This document shows, one piece after another, positions 11,105-22,235 of a stretch of DNA of 64,000 bases. This stretch comes from Drechmeria coniospora (Eukaryota > Ascomycota > Sordariomycetes > Hypocreales > Ophiocordycipitaceae), in NCBI RefSeq assembly GCF_001625195.1, contig NC_054391.1, positions 1,488,001 through 1,552,000 on the forward strand, written 5' to 3'. Position 1 is the stretch's first letter. Each line of letters opens with the position of its first letter. The position numbers and the translations under genes were made by a program. The notes under the pieces were generated by a model. The model did not search any database. It was not told the origin of the DNA and saw only the letters and a program-made list of their open reading frames with translations.

Positions 11105-13128
11105 CTACTTTTTCTTCGCCGGCCTGCCCGCAAAGAATGTGAGCATTGCCGAGTTTTTCTTGCTGCTGCTCTTCCCTGACTTTGCTGGAGCCGGCGCGAC
11201 TTCGACAATGTCAATGTCCGGCGGACGTCGGTTGCCCGATTTTGACCAGCCGGCCAATGGCGGAATTCCACCGGCAGGGCGTCCGGCAGATGGAACACCC
11301 GACATTGGACCAGGAATCGGTATGCCAGGCATGTGGCCGCGACGGCCTCCGGCTCCTGGCATCATCCCAGGTGGCAATTTCGGGCCAGCTGGAGGCATCT
11401 TTTCCACCGGCCACATGACCATGCTGATCGACCAGTCTGGTTCTATGACCTTTTCCCATACAGTAGGAAGGATAATCTCGCCATTGGGACCGATGAGGTC
11501 AAAGTGGCCCTGCTGCACATGTGGTCCGATGACTTCGACGTGCAAGAAGGCCTGCTTGATGAGGTCGTCGATGCCCTGTGCCAGCCAACCCGCGTCAGTC
11601 AGTCACTCAGTTCGGCATGGCCAGCGGTAGGGGGAAGGAGACGGGGGGGGGTCGGAGATTCGGCGTCCGACATACCTGCCAGGTCTTGCAAAGATGAAAA
11701 GGGAAGCTGAATTTCCTTCCGACGGCGTCCTTGAACTTGATAGGCGCCTTGTCCGACGCTTTCTTAGCCGCCTCCTCCAACTTGGCCTTGGTTTCTTCTT
11801 GAATCTTTTTCTTGAGGGCCTCGTGCTCCTTCTTGGCCGCCTCGTCGGCTTCGGCTTTCTTCTTGGCCGCCTCCTTGTCGGCCTCGATCTTGGCCGCCGC
11901 GTCGGCTTCAGCCTTGCGCTTGGCGTCCTCCTGGATCAGCTTGAGTCGTTCGGCTTCCTCGGCCACTTTCTTCTCGGCCGCTATCTTGGCGTCCGCTTCG
12001 GCTTTCATGGCGGCCTCCAGGCGAGCCTTGGCGGCCTCTTCGATCCTCACGCGGTCCTCGGCCTCCTTCTTCCTCCGATCCTCTGCCGCCTTCATCTCGG
12101 CTTCGAACTTCCTCATGGCATTCTCTTCGGCGCGTCTCATCGCCTCGGCCTCCTGCTTCGCCCTATCGTCGGCAGCCCTGCGTTCGGCTTCGACTCGTTC
12201 AACGGCAGCACGCTCGGCTTCGGCTCGAGCGCGCGCAATCTCCTTTTGAGCCTCCTCTTGCTGCTTCTTCATCTCGTCCATCTTCTTCATGAAAGCCTCC
12301 TCGGCCTCCTTGCGAATCTGGGTGTCACGCTCCCGCTGCTCGTCGAGGGCTCTCTGCCTATCCTCGTGGGCTTTTATGGCGGCCAGCTGCGCTTCCATCT
12401 TGATCTTTTCCACATCAACCGGGGGCTCCTTCGGGGCCGGCGTGGGCGGCTGGGCGGGAGCTTCGGTAGCCGGCGGGGGCGGGGGCGAAAGGTGAAACTG
12501 CTGCATGTGAGCGGGCAGGCTGTACTGCGGGGCGCCGTAGAAGGGCTGCTGCTGGTACGGCATCATGTCGTACATGAGCCTCTGCTCGCCGCCGAAGTAA
12601 CTGGCCCCGCTCGAGCTGTTGCTCATGGGACTGAAGGGGTTCGGCCCGTAGCTTCCGTAAGGAACCATCTGGTTTCCGGCCGGATATCCTCCCATGTAGT
12701 GGTTTTGGCCCGGGTACGGTTGCGGATGGCCGCCTCGCCCGGCGAAGTGGCCGGCGCGTTGGGCGGGTTGGGGCTGGTACCCCTGGCCATAGTGGCCGAA
12801 TTCTTCGGACGGATCCACGCTGGGCAGGATGGGTGCAGACACCTGCACCGGGGGATACTGGGGTTGCTGGCGAGTCAATCGATGACGGCGAGGGGCGGCT
12901 CTCGCTCTCGCTTGACGTGGGACGGGAGGGCCTTCGTTGCTGGCGGATGCGGAATCGGAAGGGAAGAGGTCTTCGTCGCCGTCGTAGAAGTCGTCTTGAT
13001 CGTCCCACTCGTCGTCTTCGTCGGTAATGGATATATCTCGCTCGTTGTGGGACAAGTCTTCCTCGCTGTTGTAGGAAGTTGAGCGGGAGCTTTCACCGCC
13101 CGTGTGGATCGTGATCTTCGTCGGTCGT
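11105..13128 (-). CDS. coiled-coil protein with C-terminal ubiquitin-like domain; 5' exon unresolved
   Basis: Two exons are clear: a long one ending at 11676 and 11575-11105, joined over a 100-bp intron so that CKTWQ runs into GIDDLIKQAF. Together they give about 640 residues. Order: an acidic, Ser-rich start; a Pro/Gln/Gly/Tyr-rich disordered stretch (about 12415-12900); a Lys/Glu/Ala/Arg-rich helix of roughly 220 residues (about 11735-12410); a ubiquitin-like fold (PIKFKDAVGRKFSFPF, then GHFDLIGPNGEIILPTVWE); and a Pro/Gly-rich tail ending KKK. I recognise this as a family of uncharacterised fungal proteins with a ubiquitin-like domain and know no function for it. No in-frame ATG precedes RRPTKITIHTG. 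An acceptor at 13129-13130 (TTATCAG, branch GCTGAC) is a good candidate for the 5' end of this exon, so the start lies upstream of 13128. Confidence 0.72.
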
Positions 13129-16100
13129 CTGATAAGCCTGGTCAGCGGGCGCGTGTGAGTAAGTAGGTTGATTTCGAGCTGGCAATGAAACGATGAGAGG
13201 GGCGAGAGACGAACGGCATAGCAGACCAGAGACGGCACCGTTATTTTATTGCCGTTTACTCGCGACAGTTCGTTCAAGAAGGTCGGAGTAAAGGCGTTGA
13301 GTTGCCAGAGGGAGTTCGCGACGGCGCTGACGGCTCGAGAATTTTCGGCAAAGCCAATGACGGTTGGCCGTGCGCGGAAGCAGAAATCAAGCCGTTGACG
13401 ATCACGTTCGCGTCGTCACGCTGAGAGAGGGAAGGGAGGGAGGGGGGATCCGTGTCCGTCGGTGTGGTCTGCCGAGATCTGTCCGATGCCGGCGGATGAT
13501 TCTTACTGCGATGGAGACTCGAATGGAAAAGTCAACAACTCAGCGTCGTTCGGTTCGATCGTTCGCGACAAGGAGCAAGTAAGCAAAATCTGATTCGCAT
13601 CTGCGTCCGCGCGTATTGCTCGAGAAGCCGAGAGGGACAGGGACGGATGAGGTGTGAGACAAGGGTGAGGGGTCGATTGGTTGGCGGGATGGGAAGAGCG
13701 TGAGGGGTTGCCGACAAATACCTGCGGCAAGGAAGTCGATCTGAGCAGACAAGACGACGTTCAAGGGCACGAGGAGAGACGGATGGCGATGTCTGGTCTC
13801 GGTGGGCCTGGGGATCTGGCAACGGTCGGGATGTAATACGTACGTACACCTACAGTACGGAGTACTCGGGGCGTATTAATATGTAGGTGGAATATGTAGG
13901 CGCAATTGCATGTACATGTGCATGTCCGGATAAGTAGGGGTAGGCCTAATGCTACCTACTTAGGTATGCATGCATGTACACCCAAGTACGAGTACTGAAC
14001 GTAAAACGTGACTGTAGATGTAAGTACACAACAACAGTACTTGCAGTATATGCACAAGTATAGCTGTACAGTACACTGTCCAACTACGGAGTACGAAGTA
14101 CGGAGTAAGTACAGTACTTGTAGGCGTACTTGTAGTTGCAAGTACTTACAGCTACTGTAACTGCTTAGTCGTGCGGTGCCATGAAAAGCCCCGCTCGGAG
14201 CAAGCTGGTGGAGTCGGAGGAGAGCAATTGTTGGAGTGCTGAAGCTGGTCCCTGTGGCCTGCAAAGTCACGAGGGCGATTACGCTGAATTGCATGTAGCT
14301 GCACATGTACTAACACTGCTCCGTAATATTATTTACTTGCAGCCAGGTGCATTCAGGTACAGTCAGGTACAGGTACGTGTCCCAGAAGAGCTTGGCCGAT
14401 GGCGGAAGGAGGGCAGTCGGCAGATGGGCGGTGAGTTTAATGGTTGGGAGGGTTGATGGGTTGGTGGGTGGGTAGGTTTGGTTGGTGGGGGGGACGATTC
14501 GGCCCATGGGCGGTCCGACCGGATCGTCGCCACAATTGACTCCTGCTACTATTAAGATAGTAATGATGTAGTAGCTAGTCGCCAGCTAGAGCGTGCTCGA
14601 AAAAAGCGAACTTCGGCACTGGGCTTGCGGTTGGGCGTTGGATAAGTGGAGTGAACGAGCACATTGGTCGAGTGACCGAGCAACTACGAGGGCTGTGCTC
14701 TGTCGCGAGTGTTGCTCAGCAGCTCGGGGAAAGTGGTTGCGAACGTTAGTGAACACTCCTTTCGTTGCCACGATGGCGATTTCGGACATGGCGGGGAGGG
14801 AAATCGCAATATTGGCAAATGAGGCAAAGGTGCTGGCTTGTGATTTGATATCCAATGAGCCAGGTGGTGTGTAAAAACGGGTGACCGTCTTGTCGTCGCA
14901 CCCGAGTCTATCCTTGAGGCCCAACAAGGGAGGATGAAAAGGCACAAGATAGTAACGGTGGTGCCGGTACTCGGAAGTGGGTGTAGTGGTGCTCGGCAGT
15001 CCGAAGGTGCATACAATACGTAATACTGCATTTACTGAGCACATGTATATCCTATTTACATGTGCCAACATGCTGGTGCCGAATGCTTTGAACCAGGTCC
15101 TCAATTTTTGCTCAAGAATGAATCGAGGGGAGGGGGGGTTGTGTAACGGCATCCACGATGAAGGAATACTTCGTATGCCAAGGGATCAAGGGATTCTGGC
15201 TCTGCAGTCGTACTTGGAGTGCCCTGCCTTCGCCTCGGTGTCTGCAGGCTTACTTTGGATGGAAATCCGCGTCGAGCGAGGAAATGAACCAGGTACCAGG
15301 GATGTAGTTGGGTACGGGTACCCGTACGAGGACGCCCGACAACCACCTGATATTACCAGCTGGACTTGCGCCCAATTGGTCCGGGAGGCCACTGTCGGGC
15401 AGGGTCTGTTCGACTTCGGTCCGGCCCGCCTCGGTGAAGAGGTTGCGGAATTCCGAAAAAGTTCCTTTACTCTCGGTACTCTGTTGCGTTGGTTCATTCG
15501 ATGGTCCTCCTGTTTGTGCGATGCGGAAGTTCTGGATTGCTGCAGACCAGCTTGTCATCGTCGGTACGAGCCGTCGTTGATGAAATTGGAATGGAGAGAG
15601 CAAGAGGAAGAAGAGACATGCGTCCGTAGTAGCACAATACTCTGAACCACCGTCACCCAAGAACCTGATGACAAGGAGAACGAATACTTGCACGATCTCG
15701 GAGTGCACGAGCATGTAGCCGCATGACGAGTGTGAATTCTGAGTAATAATTAGTGATACTCTCGTACCCCATCCGTACTATGGACGCATGTAGCGATACT
15801 AAAGTATTAGAGGAAGTACTGTATGTACCAATGTCTTGCGCAGTCGTTCCGAGGCCTGAGGCGGTGCCGTCGCTTTGGGAGCGGGTGACATGAACACAGT
15901 GCAGCGTACAAAGGTAAATACTCCGTAGTAATAGCTGTGATCCTTGCTCAGTACCTCCTGTTCGTACTGAAAATATCTAGGAAATTTTACGTACATTCTC
16001 TGTACGGAGCACGGAGAACCGACTGCAGGAGTACCTACCTACCTGAATGACGTGCGTAGGTGGGCATGTAGGTCATCCGCAGTAAGGCACCTTTCTCTAT

Positions 16101-16945
16101 GCGAACCTGCGTACCTTCAAGGATGGAAGAAACTGCCTTCCCTCCGGATAAGTATTTTCGGCTCTCCTCTGCACGGGCGTGCTGTGATTTGCACGGCTGG
16201 TGCCCAAATCTGGCCTTCCCATCATGGTCCTACGAAAGGTCTCTAAAGCGTGAGCACACCCGCACAAGAAGAGTACATGTGCACAGTGCCCACGTAGTGG
16301 CACAAAGGTACATGCAAGTACGGAGTACAGGTACATCAAATATTCCGTACCTCCCTCGTTGTCATCGTTGTCATCACATGTTGGCCCCAAGCCGTGGCTA
16401 GCCGTGTTGTTGCCCTTTTTATTGTTAGGGTTTGGCGTGGGGTGTTATTGCCTCGCAAGCCACAGCTGGTGGGTGGGATGTAATAATGATAATTCATCGG
16501 CACTGTTCTTGCCTTCCTTTGGCCTCTTACCATCGTCAATATAGGTTGCGGGATGCAAGATGCGCCAAGTTGCGGGAGAGGCGGCTCTGTTCGCTTTGCG
16601 TCGCTGATGCATTTGTGACCCCCTGGTTGGTGTCTGCCTACACAGAGAGTTTGGCCAACAGATATTCGGATACTGATGTTTGTACAAGTAGATGAATGCC
16701 TTCATCCAGCAGTGCTTACTCCGCTCGGGGTACGGAAAGGAACGACAAATTTCCCCAGGATCTCTCGAGACAACTGCTGAACTGACAAAAATGGTTATCC
16801 TGACCACGGGTAGATGCCAGCACAGTACGGAGTACAGGACGACAGGTTCTGGCTCCAAATCATACCCCGAGGCCGTCAAGTCGTTCTTAGCAGAAGGTAG
16901 GAGAGAACCGACAGGTCAGTTAGCCAGCCCCGGCTGGCTTCGAAA
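13129..16945. other. gene-poor spacer with motif-rich islands
   Basis: About 3.8 kb. It should hold the missing 5' exon and promoter of the ubiquitin-like-domain gene (13129-13600). The stretch 13840-14350 is full of GTAC words and TACGGAGTA motifs (13856, 14085); further copies lie at 16319 and 16826. A minus-strand frame from an ATG at 15558 to about 15250 (starting MTSWSAAIQNFRIAQTGG) is the most protein-like piece, but it matches no family I know and I do not call it. Confidence 0.45.
13856..14115. repeat. cluster of TACGGAGTAC motifs
   Basis: Exact 10-mers at 13856 and 14085, a near copy at 14098 (TACGGAGTAA), and many ACTTGCA/AGTACTT/ACATGTAC words around them. It lies in the large spacer, away from any coding exon. 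Confidence 0.7.
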
Positions 16946-17693
16946 CAATACCAGCCGCGAGCATGGAGAACCGCCCGCCAGCACCGGCCCAAGTGAACAC
17001 TCTGCCCTTGTCTGGTTTACCCTTGACTGGTTTATACTCAATACGCTGAGCAACCTCCACATCATCTTCGTTGCCAAGCCCCAGCTGAACCAGTGAGATG
17101 AAACGGTTGCGTACGCCATTCCCTCATTTGTGATCATGATCGTGTGGTCAGCCCCGCACGCGACGAGCCCAATGTCTCCGAGTCCCGGCACCGGCGTCGG
17201 TCGGAGACAGATCCGAGGCTTGATGCGCTCGTCATGGCGGATGAGCTCGGCGTGCTGAACATGCTCGGGCAGGAGGGTGATACCCAGCTGTCCGCCGTCC
17301 AACCGGCCCCAGACGAGGCATTACCCGTCGGCCGTCACGGCGGCTGAGTGGTGGGCTCTGCCATCGAGCCATCGCACAACCCTACCGCAGAGATAGGTCA
17401 TCTTCATCCGGTACGGCGGTAGCACCGTGTCGGTGCCGGCCTCTTTGGCGTAGCCGGCTTCGCCGATGCTGTTCAGACCCCAAGCCCAGACATTGTCCTT
17501 CCAGTCCACCGCGAAGGAGTGGTACTCCCCGGACGCGATGTACTTGAAGTTGCGAATTTCGACAGGATACGGACGGAGGCATTCCATGAAGCGCCGTCCA
17601 AAGACGCGCCGTCCAAGCTGGTTTGTCCGCGCTGTTCCTGATCAAGGCCTTCTGCGGCTTGACTTTGACATCGCCTTTCTTTTTAGGGGGCAT
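16946..17693 (-). pseudogene. decayed fragment of an RCC1-type guanine-nucleotide exchange factor
   Basis: RCC1 (yeast Srm1, fission yeast Pim1) is the nuclear Ran exchange factor with a seven-bladed propeller. Here a basic start (MPPKKKGDVKVKP, from 17693) leads, in another frame, into propeller sequence: PVEIRNFKYIASGEYHSFAV, then VWAWGLNSIGEAGY, then HHSAAVTADG and an in-frame TAA (about 17324). The same frame resumes with CLVWGRLDGGQLGI and ACGADHTIMITNEGMAYA. After a frame change comes GNEDDVEVAQRIEYKPVKG and a TWAGAGGRFSMLAA end. The first four or so blades between the start and PVEIRNF are missing. Stop, frame shifts and internal loss together mean it is not functional. Since RCC1 is expected to be essential, an intact copy should exist elsewhere in the genome. 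Confidence 0.82.
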
Positions 17694-19253
17694 GACAATT
17701 TTATGGAAACTACCTCTCGTGATTTTTTTGTTCCTGCGATTTTGTTTGTTTCATTCGGAAAAACTGGCATGGAAACATTTGGATGAACGTTCGTGTCAAT
17801 CCCATATTTTCCATTCTGCAGGTCAGCATGCTCTTCGCACTGGCGCCTGTGCTTCCTTCCTTTGTTCACGATGCTGTTGGTGCCACGATATGGCTCCTGT
17901 CTGTCAGCTTAGGACATCGCGTGGCCTCCGCACGTCTTACTGCAGGTCGGACTTGTTTGTTCGACAGAGGAGGCAAGAGATTTGATCAAGTCGCTCATCC
18001 CACTATGATCTCCCGAAGCGGCCTGATCACCTCCCTCCCGAGTTCCCGATCACCATATTAGCTCTCACAGCTGACCGTGCCGAGGTGGGTAAAGGCGCAT
18101 GCATAGCCATTACACCTTGCCCAACACACAAACGACAGCATCCGCCGTCAGCCGTCGGTTTGGGCTCGCTAGGAGCAGGCGGTCCTACGGCGCCATGCTC
18201 TCGTACCTAGTACCTGGCATAGGAGGCAGTGGCATGTGCTGTTCCGAGCCTGACATGCCTTATATGGCCCATCTCAGGGGCACTGGCACCCTCCAACTTG
18301 CCCTGCTCGTCTTTCGTAGCCGCTTCGCGCAATCTCCTTCTCGCTCATGCCATCAGTATACATTAGTAATCCAATGGGAGCTGATGGCGGAATATTTGAG
18401 AGCCCCGTGGCTGTGGCTAGACCGATTCCCGTGACTCATGCATGACGCGCATGTGAGAAGCCGCTCTCTGTCCCCGGCTCCAGTATATCAACTTTCACTG
18501 TGCAGTCAAAGGCAACGAATCGATATGGCTCACCTACGGGGACAAGCAAACCCTACAGCAGTGTTCGATGAAGCAAGTACTGACTGACGTAATGCTTTGC
18601 CGTAGCGATTGTGAAAGCAACTCTCTGGCGACCTGCTCCCTACTCGTCTCGGTGTCAAATTTCTCTCCTCAGATCAACTAGGCAGCAAGCTGTCGTGCCG
18701 ACGGAAAGCAGGGCCTATCCGAGTACTCGTATGTATTTGTGGGATATCTGCAAGTGGTGTATGTGTAGTGTACCGATGGGGCTTTTGGTGGCAATGCTTC
18801 GTAGGTACCGTGAATACGTCCAACCAAGCTGCAGCCCAATTGCGACTCATCATGCCCAACCCGAAAGCGGCACCCCGAAATTCGTGCCCAAAGACAAGGC
18901 AGCCAGCATGTTGAGCTTTTTCGAACTCACTCGTATCCAGACTTGGTGCAACTTCCCTCGCTTACGGGTGCTTCATACACCACCATGGCTGACACGCGCA
19001 TGAAGCTGACCACTCGTTGGATGCCCAATGCCTTCTTTTCCTGCCGCCATGCTTTCAATTGAACGACTCCCACGCTTCCATAAGGGTGGTGTCATGCAGC
19101 AACGACAGGCGGTTCCCTCACTCCCCTCAGCTGAGAGGAGCCTGCCGCACTCTGATCCAACGACCCCTCAACAACAACAGGCAAGTAGACGCAGCGCTGA
19201 TGGCATCGCCGACCCGTCGCAGTCCCCCCTATCTTCATCTCTACGATCTCTCT
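17694..19253. other. spacer with no supported gene
   Basis: About 1.56 kb between the RCC1 relic and the 3' end of EMC2. Several short ORFs occur on the plus strand, but none has domain-like content or a convincing splice pattern. Confidence 0.45.
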
Positions 19254-20411
19254 TCACCGGACAACCTTTGGCGATGATTTTGCCAGGAGCTCGCGAGCGG
19301 CAGCGACCTCATCAGCGTCGTATCCTAGCCAATTCTTCTCTCCAGCTCCGTGACGACGGACAATTTCCGCCAATTTGTCCGTCGCGACAAGACTCAACTT
19401 CTCGATCGTCGCCTGGTCGGGGAGTGAAAACCCCTCCGTCTCCTGGATTTTCTTGGATTTTATCGCACCGCCATTCATGAGTTTGTCTGTCACCTGCTCA
19501 TCCGTCAGTCGTGGCTCATGCCGACCAGTCTTGAGTGCTCGTCATACTAGCTTCAGACCGTAATAACCCCGCAAATAGTCGTCGCAAAGCTCGATGCTTC
19601 GGCAGAACCGCTTCAGCGCCTCAGCAAGGTGCATATGAGGAGCGGCATCCGTCGTCGTCGTTTTTGCCGCCATCAGCAACACCTCGCCCAATCGGGCATG
19701 AACCTAGAGACGAGTCAAGTTGGTGGATCGTCCCCGTCACCCATCCGCGAGAATAGTGGAAGACCTTACATTCCAAGCATTCGGTATCAGCACAAGGACT
19801 TCCTCGAGCGCATAGATGGCCTGGGAATACATCCCTTGAGACCGGTACATGTCCGCCAGTTCCGCCCAGGCTTCCGAGTCGGTCGGGTTAAAATCGAGGA
19901 ACGCGTTCAGTGCTGTGATGGCCTCTGCTTCCCTCCCCATGGAGCGTAGTAGGGCAATCTTTCGTTTGTATATCGGCTGTAGGTATACTGTCAGCCGTAT
20001 TCTGCCGCATCAATCTGGTTCAGATTTTCCTACGATGTTGGCACCGTCCTCTTCCAGCAACGTCTCGTACTCCCCCAGGATCTTTTCCAGTTCCGTATCG
20101 TTCTTTGCTTCTGCCTCTTTAAGCAGCCCTCTCAGGGCCATGACGCGTTCATCCTTGTCACCGAACCGCACCAGGAGCCTCTCTAGGCACTCATGCGCCG
20201 CCACGTCATCGCCAGTCCGAAGACAGGAGAGCATCAGGTTCTCGTACACAGTCCACATGTCCGTCGTTTCGGCCTTGGCAAAGAGTGATTTTAACGGAGA
20301 GGCGGATACGGTTTTGGGCGTTTGCTGCAAGATTTTGGGCGCTTGCTGTGCTAGCTGAAGGGCCTCGGCTGGCGACAGGTTGCCAGGAGGCTGGAGCAAC
20401 GAAGGCGTCAT
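19254..20411 (-). CDS. EMC2: ER membrane protein complex subunit 2 (TPR protein)
   Basis: Proposed exons on the minus strand: 20411-20034, 19976-19770, 19703-19548, 19493-19254; 326 residues with all joins in phase 0. EMC2 is the cytosolic TPR subunit of the EMC, which inserts tail-anchored and multi-pass proteins into the ER. The central TPR block is clear: RKIALLRSMGREAEAITALN, then DSEAWAELADMYRSQGMYSQ and YALEEVLVLIPNAWNVHARLG, with the family's YYGLKLVTDKL after the last repeat. Introns are 50-65 bp. The start MTPSLLQPPGNLSPAEALQLAQ fits fungal homologues. It is divergent from the methyltransferase gene over a 503-bp spacer. Confidence 0.92.
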
Positions 20412-20914
20412 CGTGAACGGTCAAGATTGAAAGCAGAAAATATGTCCTGGCTCGGGAAACTTTGTGGAAAGCTTCTGCAATTGCAGAATTCAATGAGAAC
20501 GCAATATAGGGGTTCCGATAGTAGAAACACGGTTTCTTCACGGGCGTTAATGGTCGTATTGGCCAAGCAGTGTCGTGGCTGGGCCTCCTGGCTGACAGGT
20601 CCCTAAGTAGAGTTGAGCTTGGATGCGGCCATACCTACAGTAGAGTACTCCGTACATGGCGGCACCTTGAAATTCCGACTCCGAGCCTATGTCCAATCAC
20701 GACATCCGTACATACACCTGGGTCTCCACAGCGGACCGACCCCCAAGCTTTTTATATGGCCCATCTGTGGAAATATTTTCGTCCTGGCCAAAACTTCTTT
20801 CCTTCCACTTCGCCTCGATCCTCGACGATCCTTGACGGCCAGTGGCCCAAGGCTGAGCGAGTTTGGCACTCCGTGTAATTTTTTGCACCTCGTGCATCAT
20901 CGGCCACTGCACAT
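20412..20914. promoter_or_regulatory. divergent promoter region EMC2 / TRM140-type gene
   Basis: 503 bp between two start codons. It carries one copy of the dispersed motif (reverse complement, 20645-20654). No other site is recognisable. Confidence 0.4.
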
Positions 20915-22176
20915 ATGGCGTCAAGTGTCGCCCCTGGTGCGGATAACGCTCTGCCAACGCCGGCCGAAGAGATTGCTATCTCGACGACGCCGAGTCAATG
21001 CGTCGATGCGAACGAGGTGCCTCCCCATCGATCCCACGATCCCGCCAAAAACTTGAAGCGAAGTGATCCTTTCCAATTTGGAAGCCGCTATCTGGGCGAA
21101 GAGGACGATGTGTTCGAGTTCAATGCCTGGGACCACGTGGAGACGGACGACGCGTACAAGGAGTACGCTGAGCGTCAGTTCGAGATGCAACGCCAGGCGC
21201 CCGTCTCCGACTTTGACAAAAGTAAGTGTGTTTTTGTCTTGCCCACCCGCTGTTAATCGATGTGTTATATGATGATTAGTTTTCCAATGCATAGTTCATC
21301 TGACTATTGATGATGAAAAATTATCCTTCAATATAGTCTTTCGCTCCCATCTGATCGCACAAGCTCTTCATTCATTCCAGTCATATTTTATATTTCATGT
21401 CAATGACGTATGCTGACTTGCGACAATAAGACAGGTTCAATTCTGATCCGGCAAAGTGGTGGAATCTCTTCTACAAGAACAATGCTGCCAACTTTTTCAA
21501 GAATCGCAAATGGCTCCAGCAGGAATTTCCCATCTTGGCTGAGCTAACCAAAGAGGACGCTGGGCCGGTGACAATGTTGGAGATTGGTGCGGGAGCCGGT
21601 AACACGGCGTTCCCTGTCTTGGCCAGCAATAAGAATGCACACTTCAGGTTGCATGCCTGCGACTTCTCCAAGACGGCGGTAGAGGTAATGCGCAGCCATG
21701 AAGCGTACGACACGAAGCACATGCAGGCCGATGTGTGGGACGCATCTGGCGAGGCGCTCCCTCCTGGGTTGGAAGAAGGATCCGTAGACGTCGCTGTCAT
21801 GGTGTTTATTTTTTCTGCCCTGTCGCCGAATGAGTGGGCACAGGCTGTCCGAAATGTGCACAGACTGCTGAAGCCAGGTGGCCTGGTCTGCTTCCGAGAC
21901 TATGGGAGAGGAGACCTGGCCCAAGTCCGTTTCCGAAAGGGGCGGTACCTGGAAGAGAACTTCTATATCCGCGGCGACGGAACTCGAGTCTACTTCTTCG
22001 ACAGGGACGAGCTGGCCGCGATATGGTCCGGCGCAGGCTCACCAGACGGGGACGAGTCCGAGGTGCCGAAATTCGAAGTGGAGGGCCTAGGCTTTGATCG
22101 GCGACTGCTGGTCAACCGAGCGCAGAAGATCAAAATGTACAGGTGCTGGTTGCAAGGGCGCTTTAGGAAGAAGTAG
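20915..22176 (+). CDS. TRM140: tRNA N3-methylcytidine methyltransferase (Trm140/METTL2 family)
   Basis: Proposed join 20915-21221 and 21431-22176; 350 residues. The 209-bp intron is the longest in the well-supported genes. Splicing creates the family block VSDFDKNRFNSDPAKWWN, followed by FYKNNAANFFKNRKWLQQEF. The SAM-binding Rossmann core starts at LEIGAGAGNTAFPVL; later blocks are HACDFSKTAV, VMVFIFSALSPNEW and LLKPGGLVCFRDYGRGD. The enzyme methylates C32 in the anticodon loop of tRNA-Thr and, in some species, tRNA-Ser. Budding yeast carries an actin-binding extension joined by a programmed frameshift; none is present here, as expected outside yeasts. The stop codon lies only 59 bp from that of the converging phosphatase gene. 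Confidence 0.93.
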
Positions 22177-22235
22177 CACCTGATACCCAAATCGAAAAAA
22201 AAAACATCGAAAGGAAATGCAGACGGTGAAGTTGA

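Noticed and set aside
11694..13082. 462-codon plus-strand ORF
   Set aside because: Antisense to the Lys/Glu/Ala-rich coiled-coil gene; its Leu/Gly-rich content mirrors that composition.
14586..15152. 188-codon minus-strand ORF
   Set aside because: No recognisable domain or splice pattern, and odd composition.
16946..17693. Functional RCC1 gene
   Set aside because: In-frame stop, changes of frame and loss of several propeller blades rule out an intact product.
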